A stretch of 64,000 nucleotides of DNA, taken from the NCBI GenBank assembly GCA_903813345.2, contig CAIIXF020000005.1, positions 21,393,375-21,457,374 of the forward strand, in the 5' to 3' direction. A program made the translations under genes and the position numbers. The DNA comes from Owenia fusiformis (taxonomy: Eukaryota; Annelida; Polychaeta; Sabellida; Oweniidae). Below, one piece after another: positions 32,208 to 42,873 of the stretch. Position 1 is the stretch's first letter, and each line of letters begins with the position of its first letter. Below the pieces are notes generated by a model. The model worked only from the letters and a program-made list of their open reading frames with translations. It had not been told where the DNA came from and did not search any database.

Positions 32208-33771
32208 TTTTTTTTTTTTTTCATTTCTCATTTATTCCAAATATAACATAAAATACATTACAATATTATTGCCTACGTTTTTCAACATTGTCGGCAATAT
32301 ACAAAACATATAAAAATGGAAACAATGAAAATACAATAGATAAGGTACATAATAATAATGGCAGGGAATGTTAGAGGCTTTCAGGGGGAGGGGGGTTAAT
32401 CTAAAATATCAAGAGCCTGGCAGATGTAATGGCTAACTATATGAATAATTTGTTCATTATCAGTTACAGTGAGATTTCTGTCTCCAAATAATAAAAATTG
32501 AATTTTTTCATGAGAGTTTAAATTTTGGAAACGATTGAAAAATCCTAAGGTTTTTAGTCCTGCTAGGAGAGTGCATCTTTCTTGTTGCAGCAGAGGGCAG
32601 TTTAATAAAAAGTGATGCGTTGTTTGTTGTATGTCACCACATACGCAGAAAGGGTCATTTACTGTCACAAAGTTATGGGAATATAAATGTGCTTTTAGAA
32701 TCAGTCCAGCCCTAAATCTATTGAACAGAATTTCAATTTTCCTTGGCATTGTCATATTCATTTTAGTAGTGGATACTCTGGAGTCAGGGCTCATATTTCC
32801 TCTTACTAACCTTTTAAATCTAGATATTGGTTGTCCTTTCCTGTCCTCATATGGTATGTCATCCCACAGGGTCATAGCCCTGATAATGGTTGACTTTTTG
32901 AACGAATTACTGATTGGAAAGGGTATTCTATAATGCCTTGGTTGTCTTAGGGGCCGATTTGGAATATTCTCGTATGAACTAACTAAATCACAAATGAAAG
33001 GAGGGAAACAATGGTATCTAGCCTTGAAAGCAAAAATTTTAAGATGTTCTTCTCTCCTGGAAGCTAACGTTTTCCAGTTGAGTAATGATAAAACTTTCGA
33101 TGTGTTTGAACCGTGTATTGCTCCTGACACATGGCAAGCTGCTTGATAATGAAGTCTATCCAATGTTAATAGTTTTGAAGTTGATGCCTTATCATATATT
33201 GTATCACAGTAGTCGAAATGTGGTAGTATAAATGAATTATATATATTCTCTAGGTATTTACTGTTTAGCATTTTAGTTAACTTTTTCAATGGTCTCATGA
33301 GAGAGATTACTCTCTCTATGAGTTGGTCAACATGTGAATTAAAGTTTAGATTTTGATCAAGTACTAAGCCCAGGTGTTTGTGTTTGGTGCAACTAGGCAT
33401 CACATCTCCTCCTAGTTTTAAAGGGACTGGCTCTTGTAATAGTCTTCTATTTCCTGAGACAAAGGTTAAGTCAGCACTTTTTTGTGCCTTAAAAGTCATC
33501 TTCCAAGTCATGGCCCAATTTGCCAAAATGTCAAGATCTCTTTGAAGTGGTTGGTGAATGTTTAAAATCTGATCAAAACTGTCATGTGCACTATAAATAG
33601 ATGTATCATCAGCAAAAATAAATGTTTTGGATAGGAGATCATCTGGTAAGTCATTAATGTAAATAAGAAATAGGAGGGGCCCGAGGACTGATCCTTGAGG
33701 TACACCTGCATTGATTTTATAGTTATTTATGTTGTGATCATTGTTATTATTATTGTTATTTGTTTGTTGTT
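32208..33771 (-). mobile_element. Antisense LINE nested in the LINE, 13-bp TSD
   Basis: TGGGAATAATAAT at 32195-32207 and again at 33772-33784 is a perfect 13-bp duplication. A poly-T run from 32208 is the poly-A tail of this minus-strand copy. It is 5' truncated within the reverse transcriptase. The frame from about 33715 down to 32396 is open throughout: GVPQGSVLGPLLFLIYINDL, FADDTSIY, then the C-terminal part with HKHLGLVLD, ILPHFDYCD and CVCGDIQQTTHHFLLNCP, ending ALDILD. It belongs to a family related to the outer LINE but not the same one. The intact frame suggests a rather recent insertion. Confidence 0.92.
32396..33718 (-). CDS. RT C-terminal half of the antisense LINE (5'-truncated)
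   Basis: Over 430 codons without a stop, starting in NAGVPQGSVLGP. The FADD box is at about 33610. No start codon precedes the GVPQG block because of the 5' truncation, so this would not be made as a normal protein. The tail CXC...HHFLLNCP is a zinc-knuckle-like motif of Jockey/CR1-group ORF2 proteins. Confidence 0.85.
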   Translation of the reverse strand, partial: KINAGVPQGSVLGPLLFLIYINDLPDDLLSKTFIFADDTSIYSAHDSFDQILNIHQPLQRDLDILANWAMTWKMTFKAQKSADLTFVSGNRRLLQEPVPLKLGGDVMPSCTKHKHLGLVLDQNLNFNSHVDQLIERVISLMRPLKKLTKMLNSKYLENIYNSFILPHFDYCDTIYDKASTSKLLTLDRLHYQAACHVSGAIHGSNTSKVLSLLNWKTLASRREEHLKIFAFKARYHCFPPFICDLVSSYENIPNRPLRQPRHYRIPFPISNSFKKSTIIRAMTLWDDIPYEDRKGQPISRFKRLVRGNMSPDSRVSTTKMNMTMPRKIEILFNRFRAGLILKAHLYSHNFVTVNDPFCVCGDIQQTTHHFLLNCPLLQQERCTLLAGLKTLGFFNRFQNLNSHEKIQFLLFGDRNLTVTDNEQIIHIVSHYICQALDILD

Positions 33772-33784
33772 TGGGAATAATAAT

Positions 33785-35160
33785 GATAACAATTTAGCTG
33801 GTGAACAATTATTTGCTTTATTAGAACACTTCAATTTCACTCAAATGGTTAATCAGCCTATTACCAGGATTTCTGAAACTTCAATATCAAGCATTGACCA
33901 TATAATTACAAACTCCCCGGATGTTATCAACTCATGTCAAGTCTTGGACCCAATCGGCAGATCCGACCACAGCACCATATTTGCAAAAATTAAAGTCTAT
34001 ACCCCAAAAGATCTACCAATAAAACGTACTGTCTGGTCATATAACCAAGCAAATATTGAAAGTCTCAATTCAGCTATGAGAAATACAGACTGGGAAAATA
34101 TATTCCAAAATGAGCCAGATACCAACATCATTACCTTGAACTTTACCTCTAAACTTAAAGAACTTTATTCAACTTTTATTCCAAACAAAGTAATTACAAT
34201 TAAATCAAACGATAAATTCTGGTTTAATGATGACATTAGAACTCAAGTTGACAAAAAGAAGCGGCTCTATAGAAAAATGAAAAATAACCCCACTCTTGAA
34301 AATATAAATAAAAATATAAAAACCATGCCAAAAAAGTTGCTAACTTAATAGAAAATGCAAAAACAAAATCTGAAAAACAAGCTATTGATTCCATTTCTAA
34401 ATTTCTGGTCAGTTATTCGTAGACTCTGTGGCAAGAAAAGAACTTGCTCTTTAATTCCTTCTATTTTTGATAATAATGGTAATTTACATATGAAGAATGT
34501 CGACAAAGCAAATGCCTTTCTTAATTTCTTTTCTGATAAAAACCACACCAACGATTTACCCAATTTCATTCCAAACTTCCCTGATAGAACTAACTCTTTT
34601 CTTATTTCAATTCAAACGGACCGAGAAGAGGTCATGAAGTTAATATTAGATTTGGACATTCAAAAAGCTACTGGCCCTGACCTTATTTCTAATCACATGT
34701 TAAAACTCACAGCTCATACTTTAGCCCAACCCCTATCCCACTCTTCAACATCATGTTATCCAAAGGTGTATTCCCATCTACGTGGAAATTAGCAAATGTA
34801 TGTCCTATATTCAAGAAAAACGATAAATGTAACATTAACAACTATAGACCAATAGCTCTCTTGAGTACTATTTCTAAACTACTTGAAAAGATCATTGCAA
34901 ATCGAATAACAAAACATCTCCTTTCTAATGACCTCATTTTCAAATACCAATCTGGCTTCCTCCCTGGCCACAGCACTCAATTTCAACTAGCAGCAATCGA
35001 ACATTACGTACAAGACAATATAAATAACAAGAAATCTGTAAAAACTATCTTTTTAGACATTGCTTCTGCATTTGACCGTGTCCCCCACACTTTATTACTA
35101 CACAAACTAAAAGCTTATGGCATAAGGGGCGTGCTGCTCAAACTACTCAAAAATTACTTA
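33785..35160 (+). pseudogene. Outer LINE: endonuclease end, linker and RT N-part
   Basis: After the antisense LINE the frame resumes with NNDNNLAGEQLFALLEHFN, FTQMVNQPITRISETSISS and SDHSTIFAKIK. Then follow the linker, TGPDLISNHMLKL, FPSTWKLANVCPIFKKNDK, NNYRPIALLSTISKLLE, FLPGHSTQFQLAAIEHYVQ and FLDIASAFDRVPH, up to LLKNYL, where the TIR element inserted. Frame shifts near 34350 and 34745. Confidence 0.85.
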
Positions 35161-35708
35161 TAGTCCCCGATCTTATTTCCAAAAGGGCTCTAGAAAAGGG
35201 GTTTTGTTGTCCTGTACTTTCCCACATAAAATGATTGTACCGTTTGAAAGAACAGACTTCCCTCTTAAAGAAAACACTTCTTCTATTGATGTAAACAGGG
35301 GCAAAAGGCACCAAAACGAGGTTAGACAAGGTGGCTTTCTGAAGTCTCACTTTCTTGTCATCAAGATTCCAGGTAAACCATTAGACGGATTTACTTCAAA
35401 TTTTCACACATGTTACATGGTCAGAATTTCTAGAGCTGATTAACTTTGCGGCGGCCATCTTGGAATTTTTTTCAGATAAATATTGTCATCACGATTCCAC
35501 AAAAACCACGTAACAGATGTACTTCAAATGTTCACACATGTAACATGGTAAAAAGTCCTAGACCTCGTTATTTTTTCGGTGGCCATCTTGCATTCTGGCA
35601 GCCATCTTGGAAGTTTAAAGATAAATCTTGTCATCACGATTTCAGGAAAACCAAACGGATTTACTTCAAATTTTCACACATATTACATGGTAAGAAGTTC
35701 TAGAGCTA

Positions 35709-36181
35709 AGGTATGAGGTTCCATATCCATCCGCCAAAAGGTATGACCCCTATATAGTCCATTTAAAAACTCGTGGTATTGTTCTAAATAACGCCATAGT
35801 TTGCTTCTAGGGTACCTAGTATGCCACTATTTGGTATCAAAATAAAGAGGAGGAGTTCAACTTTCATTTGAATTACGAAAATAGCGATGTAGGTCAAAAA
35901 TAGTTCCGACGTGAAGGTGTTTACTACGCGTTTGCCCGTCATATCAGAATTGAGGAAGTGGTAGCAAATGCGAGTCACAATAAATGGACGCTGATATCTC
36001 AAAAAGTAACCTGACTCCCTATAATTTGATGTAGATCAATCGAACCCCTATATGAACAGGTACATTTTAATATATAACACTATGGGGGGTAAGCGTTTTA
36101 TAGTTGGTCACGAACGCCATATGTGCAAAGTATTGTTATGAATTTTCGAATTTGGTGTTGGATTACGGTACTCATACCCTA
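35709..36181. mobile_element. Small MITE-like insert in the left arm
   Basis: AAGGTATGAG at 35709 and CTCATACCCT near 36172-36181 are inverted and break an array unit (TTCTAGAGCT | ... | AATTAACCTT). The interior is about 470 bases of non-array sequence without a coding frame. Target duplication is unclear. Confidence 0.5.
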
Positions 36182-37254
36182 ATTAACCTTTCGGTGGCCA
36201 TCTTGCATTCTGGCGGCCATCTTGGAAGTTTTTTGGATAAATCTTGTCATTGTGATTCCAGGAAAACCACTTTACTGATTTTCTTGAAACTTTTACACAT
36301 GTTACAAGGAAGGTTACATGCAACCTTTTATATTGATATAAACAGGGGCAAAAGGCAGTAAAGTGGGGTTACACAAGGTGGTATTCTAAGGAGAATGTTA
36401 TCTATTTTTCTGTATTTTAAACCACATAATTTGACATAAATGCATATTTGGTGTATGATATCATGTTTTATATTGATAGAAACATGGGCAAGAGGCGCTA
36501 CAATGGGGTAACAGATGGTGATATTCTAAAATACATATCTTTACTCTGCTTCTGTACTTTATACCACTTAAATGCATTTTGTGTATGACATCGATTGATT
36601 TTTAGAATAAATAACTACATTTCATCAAAAAGAAAAAAGATTATTGAAAACGTCAAACATGTCTTTGAAATCCATTATTGCACAGCGATTTTTGAGAGCG
36701 AAATGTATGCTAAATTGGCCTTGGTCTGAGTATATAACGGAATTAAAGCTCTTTTAAACGAAAATGTAAATGTGTGGAAAACCTTTCACTGTGCATCATG
36801 TCAACGAAATGTTCTTCATGCAGTTGAACTATCTTCTGGACAGGTGATCACACAGAAGGAGAGACCTGCGTATCATATCCTTACTAAATATAAACAAAAA
36901 TGACAAATGAGAAAGGAAAAAATTGTAAAGCAACCTAGTGGGAAAAGCAAACTGTAAAGTGTAAAACTGGCAAACAAAAATCAAACCTGAATATCCCAAG
37001 ACCATAATCTAATATGGGAATAAACAGCATCCACACCGTTCAATGACCAATTCCTCATCAACGACCACAACTCCGAGGGACATTCCATTCATACTGAAGT
37101 CATTAAAATACATGTTGAAGAAAAATTGAAAATAATGATATCCAATACTCATAAGATCAAAAATAGTTGTAGATACTATAGTACTCATAAAAGCTGCAGA
37201 TAACGTTTCTTCATCAGGAAAGCAAGCTGTCTCTTAGTCAGATATTAACTAACG

Positions 37255-37335
37255 AGCTGGTTCAGAGCACCAGCGTGTCATACTATGTGAATGGGCTCTG
37301 TATCCACAATGTTGCGAGTTCGAGACACATGTGCT
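37255..37335 (+). ncRNA. tRNA-like unit inside the TIR element core
   Basis: Box A-like GCTGGTTCAGAGCACCAGCG and box B-like GCGAGTTCGAGACAC are about 60 bases apart, which suits a Pol III internal promoter. The ends do not pair. Possibly a SINE inserted in the element. Confidence 0.4.
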
Positions 37336-38038
37336 CTTTGCGTTTAATAATCAACAAAAATCACTTAAACCTGCACTAAAACTGTGTGTCAGATCGATAT
37401 AAGTATAGGGTTTGGAAACTAATTGTACCAACAAAAAGAACTTAAAAAACACTGCTACAATATCAATGTAAGCTTTCAATAGTAGTGACGATGCAGAAAC
37501 ATGCAAAATGTCACCACACCTTGTTAAGTATACAGTACACATTAACTACTGAACAGTGTCAAGATAAACGTTCGAAGCTATTACAATATGTCACCCAATC
37601 ACTAGTGGTGGTGACATAAAAATAATGTATAGAAAAATCTACTTGTGATTTGTGATAGAAGAACTGATTGTTTACTCTACAGGCCTCTCACCAGGAAATA
37701 TTTAGGGTGTGGTGCTAACATCTTCAGAATAACCATTCGATCATGATAAATCATATTTATGTTATGTTTTATCCTTTTTACATGCTATTATTGTATATTC
37801 AGTCAAGTTTAGACTGTGGAAACAGTCATGATTTGCCAATAGGGTGTGGAGGGAGCTAATAGAGTGTGGTGCTGCGCCACAGTCTAAAAGCCTGGCGAGA
37901 GCCCTGCTCTAAGTTTTCAACTAAATATATTTCTAATAAGCAATGTTTTATCGAAAAGAAAAAATAATTTCATGTTATATAAAATCAAATAAATTAATTA
38001 TATATTTTTTTCGTTATGTTAGTTACACCAGTAATAAT

Positions 38039-38158
38039 AAACCTGTTTATAAAGTGGCGTTAACTAGACTATATAATTTAACAGTCATAAAAGTAATAAT
38101 AAACCTGTTTATAAAGTGGTCTTAACAAGACTATAGAATTTAACAGTCATAAAACCTA
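38039..38158. repeat. Tandem duplication of 62 bases
   Basis: AAACCTGTTTATAAAGTGG occurs at 38039 and at 38101. Each is followed by a TTAACNAGACTATANAATTT block and TTAACAGTCATAAAA. Confidence 0.8.
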
Positions 38159-38714
38159 AAAAAAATATACCAGGAAGGGACCATTGTGAATGTAAATGTA
38201 TAAAGTGTGAAAATTTGAAGCAAATCTGTAAAGTGGTTTTTCTGGAATCGTGATGACAAGATTTATCTACAAACTTCCAAGATGGCCGCCAGAATGCAAG
38301 ATGGCTATCGGAAAGTTAATCAGCTCTATAACTTCTTACCATGTAACATGTGTGAAAATTTGAAGTAAAACTGTTACGTGGTTTTCATGGAATCGTAATG
38401 ACAAGATTTATCTAAAAACTTCCAAGATGGCCGACGGAATGCAACATGGCCACCGAAAAGTTAGTCAGCTCTAGAACTTCATACCATGTAACATGTGTGA
38501 AAATTCGAAGTAAAACTGTAAAGTGTTTTTTCTGGAATCGCGATTACAAGATTTATCTATAAACCTTCCAAAATGGCTGCCAGAATGCAAGATGGCCACT
38601 GAAAAGTTAATCAGCTCTAGAACTTCATACCATGTAACATGTGTGAAAATTTGAAGTTAATCTGTTAGGTTGTTTTCCTGGAATCACGATGACAAGATTT
38701 ATCCCAAAATTTCC

Positions 38715-39244
38715 AAGATGGCCGTCAGAATGCAAGATGGCTGCCGAAAAGTTATTCACCTCTATATTTTCTTACCATGTAACATGTGTGGAAATTTGAA
38801 GTAAATCCGTTTGGATTTCCTGAAATCATGATGACAAGATTTATCTTAAAACTTCCAAGATGGCTGCCAGAATGCAAGATGGCTACCGAAAAAGGACTAG
38901 GACTAGGACTTTTTACCATGTTACATGTGTGAACATTTGAAGTACACCTGTTATGTGGTTTTTGTGGAATCGCGATGACAAGATGGCCGTCAGAATGCAA
39001 GATGGCTGCCGAAAAGTTATTCACCTCTATATTTTCTTACCATGTAACATGTGTGGAAATTTGAAGTAAATCCGTTTGGATTTCCTGAAATCGTGATGAC
39101 AAGATTTATCTTAAAACTTCCAAGATGGCTGCCAGAATGCAAGATGGCTACCGAAAAAGGACTAGGACTAGGACTTTTTACCATGTTACATGTGTGAACA
39201 TTTGAAGTACACCTGTTATGTGGTTTTTGTGGAATCGCGATGAC
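38715..39244. repeat. Near-perfect 265-bp tandem duplication in the right arm
   Basis: The segment from AAGATGGCCGTCAGAATG at 38715 to CGCGATGACAA at about 38979 is repeated at 38980-39244 with about one difference noticed. It spans two basic array units and is far younger than the array itself. Confidence 0.85.
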
Positions 39245-39580
39245 AATATTTATCTGAAAAAAATTCCAAGATGGCCGTCAGAATGCAAGATGGCCGCCGT
39301 AAAGTTAATCAGCTCTAGAACTTCTTACCATGTAACATGTGTGGACATTTGAAGTAAATCCGTCTGATGGTTTACCTGGAATCGTGATGAAAAGAAAGTG
39401 AGACTTCAGAATGCCACCTTGTCTAACCCCGTTTTGGTGCCTTTTGCCCCTGTTTACATCAATTGAAGAGCTATTTTCTTCAAGAGGGAAGTCTGTTCTT
39501 TCAAACGGTACAATCATTTTATGTGGGAAAGTACCGGACAACAAAACTTTTTTTCAGAGGGTCCAGATCAGGGACTATTA

Positions 39581-40941
39581 CTAGATCGCAGAATAAAGGT
39601 TAACATATCTGGCATATCCTCTAACATATCTGACCCAAACTGTCAATCTGTGGCGTTCCCCAAGGCTCAATCATCGGTCCCATATTGTTCCTAATATATA
39701 TAAATGACTTACCTGATAACTTAGACTCCAAATGTTTCATATATGCTGATGACACCTCAATATATTTCCCCTTTGACCCAAATAGCCCTAGTGACATTGA
39801 TCAGACTGTTGCTCGTAATCTCCTTGCTATTGAAAATTGGTCACTTACTTGGAAATTAACATTTAAACCTGAAAAGAGCTTTGAACTTATTTTCCAAAGT
39901 TACAGAACCAATAATGTAAATATAAATAACTCAAACCTTTTCAACCAAGTTATCCAGAGAGTACCAAGTCACAAACATCTGGGATATGTCTTTGACCAAC
40001 TTCTATCAAATAAAGACCACATCTTAGGACTTTGAAATAAAATTACCAAACTCACAAATCCCCTTAAAGCCCTCAAATCTAAACTGACATCTTTTCACTT
40101 GGAAACACTTTTTAAGTCCTACATTCTCCCACACTTTGACAATGGATCACTTCTTTTTGACTCATCTTCCAAGTATTTACTTGGATATCTAAATAGTGCC
40201 TACTATCAATGTGCTCTTATCTGTTCAGGTTGTCTACCAGGAACCAGCACAACTAAAGTTCTTAACATATTAAATTGGCCAAGCCTAGAAACTAGACGAA
40301 AACTCCAAATTAACAACTTCATGTTCAACGTTAGTAAAGGTACATCTCCACCATACATAAACGATATTTTTGATAAGTTTCGATGTGATACTCAAAGAGA
40401 ACTACGACATACTCGCCACTATAGGCTACCCAACCATGCCACTACTAAATACCTGAACTCCTGCATACCAAATGCAATCTCCCATTGGCTATATGTACCA
40501 AAGAATATTCAAACAAGTAAAACCCTCATTGCCTTTAAGAACAACAATCGCAAGCACCTTCTCAACCTTGACATAAACATAATCCCTACCTCAAAGCTAA
40601 ATATTTCTAGAAATGAAGAAACACTTATTAATAGGTTAAGGGTAGACCTGCTCTTCAGAGCTCAACTCTTTGCCCACAATTACACCTTCATCAGTTCTCC
40701 TAACTGTTCTTGTGGTCTACCGGAAACTCCAAAACACTTCTTTTTTCACTGCCCCCTGAATGAAAATGCAAGAACCACCTTTTTCAATACTCTCTACACT
40801 GAAACTCCTTTGATCCCCACTAACCAATCTACACTTTTAGAATACCTAGCCTTTGGCAATTGTAATTTTAGCAAGGATGAAAACACAAAAATCTTTACTC
40901 TGACTTCTGCCTTTATTAAGAGATGGCTTACCCCATATTGA
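39581..40941 (+). pseudogene. Outer LINE: RT C-part and C-terminal domain
   Basis: Resumes with LDRRIKVNISGISS, then GVPQGSIIGPILFLIYINDL, YADDTSIYFPFD, WSLTWKLTFKPEKS, HKHLGYVFDQLLSNKDH, a stop near 40033, then FKSYILPHFDNGSLLFDSS, RHTRHYRLPN, LLFRAQLFAHNYTF and CSCGLPETPKHFFFHCPL, to a stop at 40939. The palm YADD box is intact. A C-rich 3' UTR (poly-C at about 41048-41063) follows. Confidence 0.87.
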
Positions 40942-41155
40942 ACATGACTATTCTAGAACCTATTGTACCCTGCCTCGTCTTGCAACTATAAATTACATTG
41001 TCCCTCTGAGTGCCCTGTATTTCCCCCAGTCCCAGCCCAGCTCAGACCCCCCCCCCCCCCCCCTTCCACCCCTCTTCGACTTTTTCCCCGCTAGGCTAGA
41101 GTGCTTATAATGCCAAGATGGTGATTAGCACTTGAATATGCTCTCTTGTATACTA

Positions 41156-42278
41156 CAGGGTGGGCCAAAAAAAACCAATACCCAACTTCAAATCAGGATA
41201 AAAATAGTTACATTCAATTTGGTACAATGACTTACATATCATTTTAAAGGTTATACAATTTCAAATAATTTGGTATATAACACTATGTCATGAAATCAAT
41301 AGAAAAGGTTTATTATACTTATTTGGGAGGCCGGGTTGCTATTTATGGTCTCCAGATTTAAGGGAGAAAATGGTAAATCTGCGGAATTATGTTAATTTTT
41401 TATTTATAGAATATCATTCATTTGTTAGGTGAATACATGCTTGGATATTAATATTTGCATCATTGTGTGACTAAATTTATTGTTTATGAATTTCAGTGTT
41501 GTTTAATAATATTTTACACTTTATCTATTTAAACAATTTTCACAATTGCTCAATATACCCCCACCCCCTTCCCTCTGCATCAACAATACGCTTCAAAAGG
41601 TAGCGCAATCTATCAATAGCCTTTTTGAGAGATTTGTGTTGCAATTCATTTCAGCACTTTAGGATTCTGTTTCAACTCATCAAAGGTGTTTATTGGATGC
41701 TTTTGATTGTACCATTTCCTCGAAATGGCCCCATGTATAGTATTCAAACACATTACATGTAGCATCGGGGCTGTTGGGTGGCCAAGCATCGAGATCAATC
41801 AAATTGACACCTTGTTTGCCAAGGAATGCCAATGTCTCCTGAGATCTATGGTACGAGGCAATGTCTTGTTGGAAAATAAAATCCTCGTCACATATACGTT
41901 TAATGTCTTTTAACAGACCCCCTTTGAGTACTTATTGATAATAAACAACACTAAAATTCATAAACAATAAGTTTAGTCACACAATATGCAATTATACAAG
42001 CATTTATTCACCTAACAAAATGATATTCTATAAATAAAAAATTATAATTCCAAAGATTTACCATTTTCTCCCTAAAATCTGGATACCTCAAATACTGACC
42101 CGGCCTCCCAAATAAGCATAATAAAACTTTAATATTGATTACATGACAAAGTGTTATATACCAAATTGTTCGAAAATGGATTTCCTTTAAAATGATATAT
42201 AAATCAATGTATCATATTGAACATAGCTATTTTCAGTCTGATTTAAAGTTGGGTATTGTTTTTTTTTGGCCCACCCTG
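41156..42278 (-). mobile_element. Mariner with about 350-bp TIRs and a decayed transposase
   Basis: CAGGGTGGGCCAAAAAAAACC at the left and GGCCCACCCTG at the right are flanked by TA (41154-41155 and 42279-42280). The inverted repeats run on for about 350 bases (41156-41515 against 41937-42278), much longer than the 20-30 bases usual in mariner. The single-copy middle encodes on minus FIFQQDIASYHRSQETLAFL, WPPNSPDA and a C-terminal NLSKRLL-like part. These match the second catalytic D (FQQD) and the PP.SPD.N..E region of Tc1/mariner DDE transposases. Only the C-terminal half is present. It sits in the 3' UTR of the outer LINE. Confidence 0.88.
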
Positions 42279-42323
42279 TATATTACCCTATGTACATTTA
42301 TTTTATACAAATAAATAAAAAAA

Positions 42324-42333
42324 AAGATCCTAA
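42324..42333. other. LINE target-site duplication, right copy (old splice acceptor)
   Basis: AAGATCCTAA. On the gene strand it is GAAATTAG|GATCTT: the original acceptor position, now followed by LINE antisense poly-T instead of exon. Confidence 0.8.
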
Positions 42334-42660
42334 TTTCAAATACATGAATTCTAATGCCCAAAAAACTTACCTATATTCCTCTTAGCCAAAAATGTGAATT
42401 TCCAAGTCATTTACATATTTAACTGGTGGAAAAATGTACATATTTTGATTGATTTAAAACTTTAAGATTGTTAGTAACCATATGCTTCTTTTTTTACAGT
42501 ATTGCTTTTACAGATTCGATATGCCCTGTATATTTTATTTGAGAACTAAATTTTTTTTGCGCTTTCAGTCCCCCTCAAGCTAAGATACATACAATGTGGT
42601 TAAAATATCTCCAGGGTTCAAAATCCTTGAAGAAACAGTTTCAATTTCCACAATCTTTAC

Positions 42661-42873
42661 CTTCAATTCTTGTCGACTTTTCTCCTTCCACTTTGCCAGC
42701 TCTTCATTATGCATCTTCTCCAAAGTTTCAATCTTCTTTGCATATTCTTCAGCTGATGCAAGTATTTCTTCAGATAGTCGTTTATTCTCCATTTCAGCTT
42801 CATTCTTCAACCTATCTAACTCTGCCGAGGATTCAGATTGTTTGGATTCTAGACTGTGCTTCAAGACACTTAT
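42661..42873 (-). CDS. FAM184A: FAM184A-like coiled-coil protein, internal exon 2 of 5 seen
   Basis: A 213-nt exon of 71 codons, phase 0 to 0. The acceptor is ...TTATTTGTAG at 42874 and the donor is AAG|GTAAAG at 42661/42660. It starts ISVLKHSLESKQSESS, against human ISLLKQNLEIQLSQSQ as I recall it. It continues directly from the DLVHQ end of the preceding exon and ends KEKSRQELK. The open frame runs on past the donor into the intron, so a naive ORF call adds about 20 false residues ending TTLYVS. It is pure coiled coil. The intron upstream is 1,092 nt. The intron downstream was originally only about 330 nt before a 10.5 kb LINE insertion. Confidence 0.87.

Larger units (their letters stand above)
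35161..39577. mobile_element. 4.4 kb TIR element built from tandem arrays, TTA TSD
   Basis: The left end TAGTCCCCGATC and right end GATCAGGGACTA are inverted. Beyond the first 40 bases the two arms are almost identical inverted copies (GTACTTTCCCACATAAAATG, ATTGTACCGTTTGAAAGAAC). The insertion site is exact: LINE codons read AATTACTTA | element | TTACTAGATCGC, so TTA is duplicated. A 3-bp TTA duplication fits PIF/Harbinger; that placement is inference, as no transposase is present. Both arms continue into head-to-tail CTTCCAAGATGGCCGCC units in opposite orientation, so the element can fold into a very long hairpin. The core (36370-38170) is AT-rich with no recognised gene. Confidence 0.88.
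31795..42323 (+). mobile_element. 5'-truncated Jockey/CR1-group LINE hosting three other elements
   Basis: Non-LTR retrotransposon on plus, bounded by AAGATCCTAA on both sides, with an AATAAATAAAAAAAA tail ending at 42323. The coding order is as follows: endonuclease from ESKINDGTFDIDG through GVSYRSPSQ and IMGD (31842-32194), its end after 33785 (SSIDHIITNSPD, GRSDHSTI), RT (NNYRPIALLS, FLDIASAFDRVPH; 34355-35160), then GVPQGSIIGP and YADDTSIY (39640-39765), and a C-terminal CSCGLPETPKHFFFHCP stretch to 40941. The first part of the endonuclease is missing. It is interrupted by an antisense LINE, a TIR element and a mariner. Its own frame also carries several stops and shifts (near 32162, 34350, 34745 and 40033). 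Clade placement is by motif memory. Confidence 0.88.

Noticed and set aside
41045-41066. Poly-C run
   Set aside because: A homopolymer in the 3' UTR of the LINE, not a separate feature; its length may be a sequencing artefact.
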